Shown here: in pieces, positions 56,782-64,000 of the stretch
Position numbering within the stretch: position 1 is the stretch's first letter
How the letters are laid out: each line of letters begins with the position of its first letter
DNA from: Planomicrobium sp. CPCC 101079
GTDB lineage: Bacteria; Bacillota; Bacilli; Bacillales_A; Planococcaceae
Reading direction: 5' to 3'
Assembly (NCBI RefSeq): GCF_007859275.1
Contig: NZ_VOHC01000028.1
Location: 186,001 to 250,000 of the forward strand
Length of the DNA stretch: 64,000 nucleotides
The notes under the pieces: generated by a model
What the model was told of the DNA's origin: nothing
Databases searched by the model: none
Seen by the model: only the letters and a program-made list of their open reading frames with translations
Translations under genes and position numbers: made by a program

Positions 56782-58299
56782 TTATAAATAAGGTGTAATC
56801 CCCGGTCCAAAAGGAATTCCTGCATAGAAGAAAATCAATATTAAAATGATCCAAGTGATAAAAAAGATAACTGAATATGGAATCATCAGTGAAATTAACG
56901 TGCCAAGCCCCGCTTTTGGATCATATTGGCGCATGAACGACAAAACAACGATGAAATAAGGATTCAATGGCGTTATGATATTTGTCGATGAATCGGCAAC
57001 GCGGTATGCTACTTGAGTAAATGCCGGGTGATAGCCAAGCTGCATGAACAGCGGCACAAACACCGGGGCTTCCAATGCCCATTTTGCAGATCCGGATGTA
57101 ATTAAGAAGTTGAGCAAAGCAGTAAAGATACTATACCCGATAATTACCGTTATGCCGGTCAAATTTATGCTTGATAAAAATTCTGCTCCGTTTACGGCAA
57201 TCCACGTTCCGATATTCGACCATGTGAAATAAGCAATAAATTGGGCAGCAGCGAAAATAAGGACAATATAGCCCGCCAAATCTTTAATGGATTCTGTCAT
57301 GTATTTTGATATGTCACTTATTTGCTTGATGGCACCCGTAGTTGCTCCATACGCCACCCCTAGTACCAAGAAGAAAATTAAAATAATAGGGACAATACCA
57401 CTTAGAAATGGCGATGGAATCATGCCCCCTTCTTCATTGCGCAGCGGTGAATCAGGCAGAAGGATAAGCGCCAACAGGGCAGCAAGATATAAAAGTCCCG
57501 CAATTGCAGCATTGCGGAGCCCTTTATTGGCTTTTGGATTTTCTTCTCCAATGTCCGCTTCAACCGCTTCCCCTTTATACGTACCCAGTTTTGGTTCGAT
57601 TATCTTTTCTGTTATGAGCCCGCCCACAAGGGTCAAAACAAAAACAGAAACAATGTTAAAATACCAGTTATCAACCGGCGTTACGACCATGTTCGGATCT
57701 AGAATCTGTGCCGCTTCAGTTGAAATACCAGACAAAAGCGCGTCTGTTCCAACAATCAAAAGGTTGGCGGTAAATCCAGCACCCGCACTGGCAAAGCCTG
57801 CTGCCAAACCTGCTAGAGGATGGCGGCCAATTCGGTAAAAAACCATAGCAGCCAAAGGCGGAATCAAAATGGTGGCAGCATCAGAAGCGATGTTCCCCAT
57901 AATCCCCACAAAAACAATTGCATACGTAATAATAGACTTTGGCGCTTTTAGCACTGATTTTTTAATCGCTGTTTCAAGAAGACCCACTTTGTCGGCAAGG
58001 CCGATGCCCAGCATCATTGCAAGCACGAGGCCAAGCGGAGCGAAGCCAGTGAAGTTTTCAAGCATCGATGTCAATATAAATTGAAGTCCTGCTCCCGACA
58101 GCAAATTTTGGATAGCCAAGTTTTCACCTGTACCCGGGTGAATAACTGCTGCGTTGAACTGAGCGAAGATAAACGACGCTATCATGACTAGAACCGCTAA
58201 ATAAACAAATAACATAAATGGATCCGGCAACTTATTCCCAATCCGTTCCACTCCATTTAATATGCGTATAAACATTCCGGGTTTCTTTGCATTTTCCAT
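56782..58299 (-). CDS. abgT: AbgT-family transporter
   Basis: The 505-residue membrane protein has about ten hydrophobic segments. It begins RILNGVERIGNKLPDPFMLF, the AbgT start motif, and carries SDAATILIPPLAAMVF near residue 138 and SSTNIITPLNPYF near 430. AbgT proteins import p-aminobenzoyl-glutamate or export sulfonamide-type drugs. Context with abgA favours import. Confidence 0.9.
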   Translation of the reverse strand: MENAKKPGMFIRILNGVERIGNKLPDPFMLFVYLAVLVMIASFIFAQFNAAVIHPGTGENLAIQNLLSGAGLQFILTSMLENFTGFAPLGLVLAMMLGIGLADKVGLLETAIKKSVLKAPKSIITYAIVFVGIMGNIASDAATILIPPLAAMVFYRIGRHPLAGLAAGFASAGAGFTANLLIVGTDALLSGISTEAAQILDPNMVVTPVDNWYFNIVSVFVLTLVGGLITEKIIEPKLGTYKGEAVEADIGEENPKANKGLRNAAIAGLLYLAALLALILLPDSPLRNEEGGMIPSPFLSGIVPIILIFFLVLGVAYGATTGAIKQISDISKYMTESIKDLAGYIVLIFAAAQFIAYFTWSNIGTWIAVNGAEFLSSINLTGITVIIGYSIFTALLNFLITSGSAKWALEAPVFVPLFMQLGYHPAFTQVAYRVADSSTNIITPLNPYFIVVLSFMRQYDPKAGLGTLISLMIPYSVIFFITWIILILIFFYAGIPFGPGITPYL

Positions 58300-58480
58300 C
58301 TTCCATCCCCCTCTTTTTAATAAAATTTATAATAACATAAAAATTCTGTATTTTTATTAGTAATATTCATTTTTTATAGAATTTTCTCTTAAATTCAACT
58401 GCTCATTTCTCCATGAGGAGCACTTTGGCTATTGTTCATTGCATAGAAACTACCTTAAACTAAAAAAGGAGGCGATTTTA

Positions 58481-59509
58481 ATGGCAAAAAAAATGTTTGC
58501 AAGTGATAATAATTCCGGTATCCATCCATCGATTCTAGAAGCGATTTCAAGAGCCAATGATGGCCACACTCCCGCGTACGGCGATGATTCTTTCACAACA
58601 ACTGCGGTATCCAAGTTTGTTGAACACTTCGGAAAAGAAAGCGATGTCCTTTTTGTTTTTAATGGAACCGGAGCCAATGTGATTGGCCTAAAAGCGATGG
58701 TACGCGCTCACCAAGCCATCATTTGTACGGAAGGGGCGCATATTCATGCAGATGAAGGCGGAGCTGCTGAAGGATTTATCGGCGGGAAACTGTTGACTGT
58801 TCCATCTGCAGACGGCAAACTGACCGTCGCACAAATCGAACAGCAACTGCACCATATTGGCTCTCAGCATCGCAGCCAGCCGAAGGCCATCTCCATTTCC
58901 CAGTGCACAGAACTTGGCACTGTCTATACGGTCGACGAAATAAAGCAGCTGACTTCGTTCGCTCATGCCAACGGCTTGTATGTTCACATGGACGGCGCGC
59001 GAATCAGCAATGCCGCCGCTTTTCTTGGATGCAGCTTGAAAGAAATGACAACGGATGCGGGCATCGATATGCTGTCATTTGGCGGCACAAAAAACGGCAT
59101 GATGGCCGGTGAAGCCATCGTGTGCTTGAACAAAGAATTCGCGCCGGATCTGAAATACATCCGCAAACAAGGCATGCAGCTAGGGTCTAAAATGCGTTTT
59201 ATCTCCGCTCAATTTGAACGTTTGCTGACAGATGAATTGTGGTTAGAAAATGCTACCCACGCAAACTGCATGGCCCTTCGGCTTGCAGAAGGACTGCAAA
59301 AGTTGCCGGGCATTGTACTCACTCAGCCAGTTGAATCCAATGCCGTCTTCGCCAGTGTTCCGGATGAGCAGATTCAGCGATTGCAAAAATCATACGCTTT
59401 CGCTCTTTGGAATGCCGGAAAAAACGAAATCCGGCTCGTCACCTCATTTGATACAACAGAAGAAGACGTGGATCTCTTTTTATCAACAGCCGAAAAAGTA
59501 TTTGCTTAA
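58481..59509 (+). CDS. Low-specificity L-threonine aldolase
   Basis: The 342-residue PLP enzyme splits threonine to glycine and acetaldehyde. It has HMDGAR (169-174) and Schiff-base Lys204 in SFGGTKNG. Start ATG 58481 is chosen over the open frame at 58439 because it has AAAGGAGG. It is a single-gene unit, divergent from abgT. Confidence 0.93.
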   Translation: MAKKMFASDNNSGIHPSILEAISRANDGHTPAYGDDSFTTTAVSKFVEHFGKESDVLFVFNGTGANVIGLKAMVRAHQAIICTEGAHIHADEGGAAEGFIGGKLLTVPSADGKLTVAQIEQQLHHIGSQHRSQPKAISISQCTELGTVYTVDEIKQLTSFAHANGLYVHMDGARISNAAAFLGCSLKEMTTDAGIDMLSFGGTKNGMMAGEAIVCLNKEFAPDLKYIRKQGMQLGSKMRFISAQFERLLTDELWLENATHANCMALRLAEGLQKLPGIVLTQPVESNAVFASVPDEQIQRLQKSYAFALWNAGKNEIRLVTSFDTTEEDVDLFLSTAEKVFA

Positions 59510-59510
59510 T

Positions 59511-59548
59511 AGAAAACACTTCGAGCTCATCGCCCGAAGTGTTTTCTC
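59511..59548. terminator. Bidirectional terminator
   Basis: A 13-bp stem AGAAAACACTTCG/CGAAGTGTTTTCT. The stop codon of the next small gene is inside the hairpin loop. Confidence 0.88.
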
Positions 59549-59754
59549 AAATATTCAACCATCATCAAACGGCATGGTTCCGAAAGCGGTGATTTGGAAG
59601 GATGCACCAACTCACCATACAGAAGATCGTCTAAAAACCGGACTTCCTCACGAAAATGCTGATCCTTCTTTGCATCAAACACTTCCACTTGTATATAGAT
59701 TGAACTTCCTTGATCAACAAAATCAATGACAGTTACGTAATGGTTTGCAGCCAT
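59527..59754 (-). CDS. Small hypothetical protein, 75 aa
   Basis: The 75-residue soluble protein has beta-rich N-terminal sequence (NHYVTVIDFVDQG) and an amphipathic C-terminal helix ending KHFGR. No family recognised. ATG 59754 has AAAGGAG; upstream open frame begins within a terminator, so it is rejected. The gene stops inside the loop of the shared terminator. Confidence 0.72.
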   Translation of the reverse strand: MAANHYVTVIDFVDQGSSIYIQVEVFDAKKDQHFREEVRFLDDLLYGELVHPSKSPLSEPCRLMMVEYLRKHFGR

Positions 59755-59770
59755 TCTTTTCTCCTTTGAA

Positions 59771-59803
59771 AAAAAGCCCAAAAGCAGCGCTTTTGGGCTT
59801 TTC
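59771..59803 (-). terminator. Terminator after fhs
   Basis: AAAAGCCCAAAAGC and GCTTTTGGGCTTTT form a 14-bp stem with a 3-base loop. Confidence 0.9.
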
Positions 59804-59807
59804 GTTA

Positions 59808-61472
59808 TTAAAACAATCCGATTGCCTCGCCGTCTGCCCCTACATCCATTTTTAAAGCTGCCGGCTGTTTCGGCAAGCCCGGCATCGTCATGATGTCACC
59901 CGTCAAACAAACCAAAAAGCCGGCACCTAGCTTCGGCATAATTTCACGGATCGTAATGGTGAATCCTTCAGGACGCCCCAATAGCTTAGGCTGGTCTGAT
60001 AACGAATACTGTGTTTTCGCCATGCAAATCGGCAATGTGTCCCAGCCGTATTTCTTAATATCGACCAATTGCTTTTGTGCTTTGTCAGAAAGCAGAACAT
60101 CCGCTCCACCGTATACCTTCTGAACAATCGCACGCAGCTTTTCTTCAACAGAATCGGTTTCATCATAAAGAAACGCAAAGTTTGTCGGCCGCTCCAGCTC
60201 TGCTTTCACAAGCTTCGCCAGTTCCACACCGCCTTTTCCGCCCTGCTCCCAAACATTCGTCAATGCGATGGCCACTCCGTGGTCTTTCGCCCAATCCATG
60301 ATTTCCGCAATTTCCTCCACTGTGTCAGTGACAAAGCGGTTTAACGCCACAACCGGCTCTATGCCAAATTGGCGGATGGTATCAACGTGCTTCGCCAGAT
60401 TGACCATCCCGCGCCGGACCGCTTCACTATTTGCTTCTCCAAGAAGTTTTTTGTCAATGCCGCCATGCATTTTCAAAGCGCGGACTGTCGCAACAATCAC
60501 AACTGCATCGGGGTTGAAGCCGCCTTTTCTTGACTTGATATGCATAAACTTCTCGGCACCCAAATCAGCGCCAAATCCAGCTTCGGTCACAACTACATCA
60601 GCCAGCTGACGCGCTGTATTCGTCGCCATCAAAGAATTGCAGCCATGCGCAATATTAGCGAACGGCCCCCCGTGGATAATGGCAGGCGTCCCTTCGATCG
60701 TTTGCACCAGATTCGGTTTGAAGGCATCTTTTAGAAGCAGCGCAAGCGCCCCTTCAACTCCTAAATCACGCACCAGAACCGGTTCTTTCTCGTAAGTATA
60801 GCCAATTACCATTTGGGCTAGACGCTCTTTCAAATCTTCCAGCGTGCTGGCCAAGCACAGTACAGCCATGATTTCAGAAGCAACGGTTATGTCAAACCCG
60901 TCTTGTCTCGGAATCCCTTGTGCTGGTCCTCCAAGACCAATTGTCACTTGGCGAAGCGCCCGGTCGTTCATGTCCAAAGCACGTTTCCAAGTAATTCGCC
61001 GCGGATCGAGATTTAATGAATTTCCTTGATGCAAGTGATTATCGATAAATGCGGCAAGCGCATTATTGGCTGAAGTAATTGCATGGATATCGCCAGTAAA
61101 GTGAAGATTGATATCTTCCATTGGCAACACTTGTGCGAAACCGCCGCCGGTTGCGCCTCCCTTCACTCCCATAACCGGCCCTAAAGAAGGTTCACGCAAC
61201 GCCACAATCACGGATTCGCCAAGTTGATTGAACGCATCAGCGAGCCCTACTGTCACCGTCGATTTCCCTTCCCCAGCTGGAGTCGGGCTAATTGCCGTGA
61301 CAAGCACCACTTTCCCTGTTTTCTCGGCTGCCGGCAATAAGTCTACATTGATCTTCGCCTTGTATTTTCCGTATAACTCTAGCGCATCTTCTGGAATTCC
61401 CGCTCGCTTCCCAATAACTTGAATCGGTAAAATTTTCGCATCTTTCGCTATCGACAAATCCGTAAACGCCAT
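59808..61472 (-). CDS. fhs: Formate-tetrahydrofolate ligase
   Basis: The 554-residue enzyme makes 10-formyl-THF from formate, THF and ATP. The P-loop TPAGEGKST is at residues 64-72. ATG 61472 begins [10 protein letters not shown]; the frame also opens at TTG 61490, and neither has a strong ribosome site, so the start is uncertain by six codons. It is a single gene, co-directional with tat genes but separated by a terminator. Confidence 0.95.
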   Translation of the reverse strand: MAFTDLSIAKDAKILPIQVIGKRAGIPEDALELYGKYKAKINVDLLPAAEKTGKVVLVTAISPTPAGEGKSTVTVGLADAFNQLGESVIVALREPSLGPVMGVKGGATGGGFAQVLPMEDINLHFTGDIHAITSANNALAAFIDNHLHQGNSLNLDPRRITWKRALDMNDRALRQVTIGLGGPAQGIPRQDGFDITVASEIMAVLCLASTLEDLKERLAQMVIGYTYEKEPVLVRDLGVEGALALLLKDAFKPNLVQTIEGTPAIIHGGPFANIAHGCNSLMATNTARQLADVVVTEAGFGADLGAEKFMHIKSRKGGFNPDAVVIVATVRALKMHGGIDKKLLGEANSEAVRRGMVNLAKHVDTIRQFGIEPVVALNRFVTDTVEEIAEIMDWAKDHGVAIALTNVWEQGGKGGVELAKLVKAELERPTNFAFLYDETDSVEEKLRAIVQKVYGGADVLLSDKAQKQLVDIKKYGWDTLPICMAKTQYSLSDQPKLLGRPEGFTITIREIMPKLGAGFLVCLTGDIMTMPGLPKQPAALKMDVGADGEAIGLF

Positions 61473-61530
61473 CAATCGCCCAACTTTCAATTTTTTCTTT
61501 TATTATAACGTGTTAGCCGCTAAATGAAAG

Positions 61531-61569
61531 AAAAACCGCCCATCGCAGATGCGAAAGGCGGTTATTTTG
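61531..61569 (-). terminator. Terminator after tatC-tatA
   Basis: AACCGCC and GGCGGTT with an inner CGC/GCG stem, before the fhs gene. Confidence 0.82.
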
Positions 61570-61575
61570 TGAACT

Positions 61576-61797
61576 TTATTTTTTCTTTTCGATAACGACT
61601 TTGTCTTTGTCGCTGTCTTTTTTATCGTCTGTCTTAAATTCTTCAGTTACATCTTCTACGATTCCTTTTGTCGAATCTTTGAACTCTTTCAAGGTTTGGC
61701 CGACTGCTCTTCCCAATTGCGGCAGTTTAGCTGGTCCAAAAATGATCAAAGCGATAACAAGAATTAAGATTAAACCTGGTACACCGATATTTGGCAT
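61576..61797 (-). CDS. tatA: TatA, Tat translocase subunit (first copy)
   Basis: The 73-residue protein has a single membrane helix (residues about 4-20) then the hinge and amphipathic helix [14 protein letters not shown], the TatA family signature, and a charged tail. It lies downstream of tatC in the same operon, giving a tatC-tatA order. A second TatA lies at 62994. Confidence 0.95.
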   Translation of the reverse strand: MPNIGVPGLILILVIALIIFGPAKLPQLGRAVGQTLKEFKDSTKGIVEDVTEEFKTDDKKDSDKDKVVIEKKK

Positions 61798-61820
61798 GGG
61801 TTTCCCTCCTGAGGATCTGT

Positions 61821-62558
61821 TTATTTTGCAAGCTCTTCGTACTGTTTTAATGTCCGCTTATATGTCCAACTTGAAACGAAGATACTAATTTCAAACAATA
61901 TAAATAGCGGAATGATGATCAATATATCTGAAACAAAATCAGGCGGCGAGATGACAACGCCGACTACAACCAATACGAAATACGCGACTTTGCGCATTTT
62001 CCGCAATGTATATGGAGTAACAACGCCTAATTTCGTCAAAAACATAATGACGACCGGCATTTCGAACACAATACCCACCGGAATGATCAAGTTAAACATA
62101 AACGTAAAATACTGGTTCATCCCGTACGTCTCCGTTGCCCCAATGGACTGGTTAACGTCTGACATGAAATTCAACATCAATGGAAACAAAACAAAATAAC
62201 TAAAACTTACACCTGCTATGAATAGCAGGAAAGATATCGGGATAAAAAGGAACGTTCCTTTTGCTTCCTGTTCCGATAAACCCGGCTTTACAAATAGCCA
62301 GATTTGATGCAAAGCAATCGGCAATGTAATCAACAAGGCCAATATCAACGCACATTTGAAGTAGATCAAGATTCCATCTGTAAACCCGAATACGTTCCAT
62401 TCTACATTGACTGCTGTCGGCTGCGACTTGATGTACTGCAAAGTTCTTGCAGCAGTTGCAAAACCGACTCCCAGGGAAATAATAAATGCTGCCGCAATAA
62501 TGATAAGCCGTTTTCTTAGCTCAGCTAAGTGCTCGACAACTGTTTCTTCCTTATCCAT
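61821..62558 (-). CDS. tatC: TatC, Tat translocase core
   Basis: The 245-residue protein has six membrane helices and starts with the signal-binding [11 protein letters not shown] motif (about residues 7-17). ATG 62558 has AGGTGG at good spacing; an upstream GTG (62570) is less likely. The order tatC-tatA in the transcript is opposite to the common tatA-tatC arrangement. Confidence 0.95.
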   Translation of the reverse strand: MDKEETVVEHLAELRKRLIIIAAAFIISLGVGFATAARTLQYIKSQPTAVNVEWNVFGFTDGILIYFKCALILALLITLPIALHQIWLFVKPGLSEQEAKGTFLFIPISFLLFIAGVSFSYFVLFPLMLNFMSDVNQSIGATETYGMNQYFTFMFNLIIPVGIVFEMPVVIMFLTKLGVVTPYTLRKMRKVAYFVLVVVGVVISPPDFVSDILIIIPLFILFEISIFVSSWTYKRTLKQYEELAK

Positions 62559-62696
62559 ATCTTTAACCACCTACTTCGTTAACTCGGGAAACATGTCAAT
62601 TCTGACAGCGAAAAACCCCATCGTCTTTCGTCAAAAGGCTTGTATCATGTGGAATTAAATGAATAAATTTTTGATTGTTGCTCTATTCCACTTGTA

Positions 62697-62724
62697 ATTA
62701 TACTCCTCATGCACAATTTGTAAA
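62697..62724 (-). promoter_or_regulatory. Promoter of the tatC-tatA operon
   Basis: On the minus strand TTTACA (-35) and TATAAT (-10) are 16 bases apart. The same pair with the same spacing, and the same ATATGA upstream, recurs before the second tatA. Confidence 0.75.
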
Positions 62725-62917
62725 TCATATAGACATTCCTATTATTAAATTGTGAAGAGCTAGTAAACAAAACAGACAAAATTCCTCTGCAAGAAGCTGT
62801 AACAGTGATCAGCCAAGCTCCTAGCAAGCTTATGCTGCAAAACAGCTGTAAAGCATTTGAAGCTCAGGAATCATCTGTGTGACCGACTTTCTTCCATATA
62901 ACTTTTCTCCACCAAAA

Positions 62918-62956
62918 GAAGGCAACCTCTCTTAACTGAGAAAGAGTTGCCTTTTT
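62918..62956 (-). terminator. Terminator after the second tatA
   Basis: AAGGCAAC and GTTGCCTT stem with an inner CTCT/AGAG-type arm, on the leftward side of the second tatA gene. Confidence 0.75.
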
Positions 62957-62993
62957 CTATTGTGCATCAAAATGCAAGAAAATTATCAATGGC

Positions 62994-63182
62994 TTATTTA
63001 TGAGCTTTTTCTTCAGGTCGGGATTCTGTTGCGACTTCATCCACAACTTCTTTTGTCGAATTTTTAAACTCCCTCAATGTTAAGCCGACCGATCTGCCGA
63101 GCTGCGGCAATTTCGCCGGTCCGAATATGATCAAAGCAATAATCAAGATCAAAATTAAGCCTGGCACACCGATATTTGGCAT
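62994..63182 (-). CDS. TatA, second copy
   Basis: The 62-residue protein is closely similar to the first TatA (same helix and [14 protein letters not shown]) but with a shorter tail. ATG 63182 follows AAGGAGG. A separate terminator and promoter make it a single-gene unit, suggesting an alternative or specialised TatA for a different substrate set. Confidence 0.93.
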   Translation of the reverse strand: MPNIGVPGLILILIIALIIFGPAKLPQLGRSVGLTLREFKNSTKEVVDEVATESRPEEKAHK

Positions 63183-63269
63183 CACTTATTCCTCCTTGCA
63201 AGCACTGGCCTTTTCTTCTTTTCCAATGACAACCAGGAAAAGAAGGATTGACGTTTGTTTCTATTTGTT

Positions 63270-63297
63270 ATTATACTCGTGAGTAGTATTTTGTAAA
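63270..63297 (-). promoter_or_regulatory. Promoter of the second tatA
   Basis: TTTACA-N16-TATAAT on the minus strand, same as the tatC promoter. Confidence 0.75.
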
Positions 63298-63340
63298 TCA
63301 TATATTTTAGGTTATTATTTTTAAGAGGCAGGTGAATAAA

Positions 63341-63595
63341 ATGACACAACATAGCAACGAGGAATTGAGATTGATCAACCAATTACTCTTAGCCATATTT
63401 CTAGTAACAGATTTTGGCTACTTTTTATATTTGAACCATCCCGTTTTCCCATGGTTTACATTAGCAGGGGCAGCTGTAGGGTTAGCTATTATCGTATATT
63501 GCTGGTCTGGCACAAAATATTGGCTGTTCAACACCATATTGCTGCTAAGCACAGCGGTGTTCTCAGTGGTATACAACTTCAATGCTATCCTTTAA
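63341..63595 (+). CDS. Small membrane protein, 84 aa
   Basis: The 84-residue protein has about three hydrophobic stretches, with short polar ends. No family recognised. ATG 63341 has AGGTG 6 bases upstream; the in-frame GTG at 63332 overlaps that site. It has its own terminator. It faces the tat genes divergently. Confidence 0.7.
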   Translation: MTQHSNEELRLINQLLLAIFLVTDFGYFLYLNHPVFPWFTLAGAAVGLAIIVYCWSGTKYWLFNTILLLSTAVFSVVYNFNAIL

Positions 63596-63607
63596 ATCTC
63601 CGCTTCT

Positions 63608-63648
63608 AAAAGAAAGGCCTTCATTTCCGATGAAGGCCTTTCTTTTTT
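63608..63648 (+). terminator. Terminator after the small membrane protein gene
   Basis: A 16-bp perfect stem, AAGAAAGGCCTTCAT with ATGAAGGCCTTTCTT plus one more pair, ending in six Ts. Confidence 0.92.
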
Positions 63649-63660
63649 GAAATTCATTTC

Positions 63661-63676
63661 ATAACCTATAGGTTAT
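63661..63676. promoter_or_regulatory. Perfect 16-bp palindrome before the Tat substrate gene
   Basis: ATAACCTATAGGTTAT is its own reverse complement. It lies 146 bp before the ATG, near possible -10 sequences (TATTAT at 63696-63701; TATAAT at 63722-63727). It may be an operator. Confidence 0.5.
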
Positions 63677-63821
63677 CTGTTTTTATATAAATTGGTATTA
63701 TATTTTTAATTGTTATCGGAGTATAATTTCGTTTTGTATGTACGTCAGCTGATGTTCAAGTTTTATATATCTGCTTTACCCTGTTTTTCTCAGCTTTTTA
63801 ACAAATCTGGAGGTTTTACTT

Positions 63822-64000
63822 ATGGAAGAAAACAAAGAAATCACCAAAAAAGGGACTACTAGACGAACCTTTTTGAAAAATACAGGAATGACAGTAGGCG
63901 GAATTGTATTAGGAGGGGCCGTCGGCAGTTTGTTTGGCGTCAATGCTGAAACCACTTCAAAATCCTCAGCCCACCCCGCATCCCCTGCATTAACGGTTAA
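63822..64000 (+). CDS. Tat-exported protein, N-terminal part (gluconate 2-dehydrogenase subunit 3-like)
   Basis: The first about 59 codons show a twin-arginine signal: T13-R14-R15-T16-F17-L18-K19, then a hydrophobic GGIVLGGAVGSLFG segment. It strongly resembles gluconate 2-dehydrogenase subunit 3-type Tat substrates, but only the signal is visible, so product assignment is tentative. The ATG follows CTGGAGG. The gene is cut by the window edge and lies next to the tat genes. Confidence 0.7.
   Translation, partial: MEENKEITKKGTTRRTFLKNTGMTVGGIVLGGAVGSLFGVNAETTSKSSAHPASPALTV

Larger units (their letters stand above)
62559..62993. other. Leader and spacer between tatC and the second tatA
   Basis: Apart from the promoter at 62697-62724 and a terminator near 62918-62956, no gene is convincing here. 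Short frames on the minus strand share a MIYK..(4)..SIIT string with the leader of the second tatA, reflecting duplicated upstream DNA rather than a protein. Confidence 0.5.

Noticed and set aside
58320..58420. CodY box near abgT
   Set aside because: Best match to AATTTTCWGAAAATT has four mismatches, too weak in this AT-rich DNA.
63182..63382. Minus-strand frame in the second tatA leader (and a similar frame at 62645-62827)
   Set aside because: Similarity between the two reflects a duplicated promoter region; they cross promoter elements and lack ribosome sites.

Overview
The window looks like chromosomal DNA from a low-to-mid G+C Gram-positive bacterium of the Bacillales, most likely Planococcaceae (a Planococcus-like organism). 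The reasons are strong AGGAGG-type ribosome sites, frequent GTG/TTG starts, many Bacillus-type core genes (ypsA, yhfI, yflT, ykvI, ykvR, yvbH, yhgE, glgBCDAP, xpt-pbuX, fhs, tatA/tatC homologues) and candidate SigB promoters. The genus is inferred from protein character only. I saw no rRNA, tRNA, insertion sequence, prophage or CRISPR array. Most transcription units end in clear hairpin plus T-run terminators.

Layout. 0-13 kb: edge of a threonine dehydratase, YpsA, a BCCT osmolyte carrier, glutamate dehydrogenase, a minimal catalase with a SigB-like promoter, a BcrA-type ABC exporter, a GNAT protein, an erythromycin-esterase-like protein, several unknown proteins, and a two-gene unit (LLM flavin monooxygenase plus ATP-grasp ligase) with its own operator-like promoter and a folded leader. 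12.9-13.6 kb is a gene-poor stretch with a probable decayed minus-strand gene. 13.6-26.5 kb: PepF, an NCS2 permease, flavin and NAD(P) oxidoreductases, a CDF transporter, YhfI, SigB-type YflT, YkvI, an acyl-CoA-dehydrogenase-like protein without the usual base, YkvR, and a secreted MBL-HhH lipoprotein with a DUF3006 partner.

25.7-34.4 kb is the complete glycogen operon glgB-glgC-glgD-glgA-glgP, followed without a terminator by an SDR that lacks its catalytic lysine. 34.5-46 kb: a SCO lipoprotein unit, two separate proline dehydrogenases, a ring-cleavage-type VOC protein, a class V aminotransferase coupled to a degenerate site-2-protease-like membrane protein, a secreted esterase, xpt-pbuX under a guanine riboswitch, and an MFS carrier. 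46-64 kb: an FMN reductase (SigB-like promoter), YvbH, TspO, a GNAT protein, YhgE with an Rrf2 regulator, a DUF4139 protein, an abgB/abgA/abgT-like set for p-aminobenzoyl-glutamate or related amides, threonine aldolase, formate-THF ligase, and a Tat region (tatC-tatA, a second tatA with a duplicated promoter, and the start of a Tat substrate gene at the right edge).

Functionally the window is mostly housekeeping and stress physiology: osmolyte uptake, glutamate/proline catabolism, one-carbon and folate salvage, purine salvage, glycogen storage, oxidative and general stress, and Tat export. The less explained parts are the LLM/ATP-grasp unit with its leader, the pseudo-protease pair, the catalytically altered SDR and acyl-CoA dehydrogenase, and the duplicated tat promoter block.
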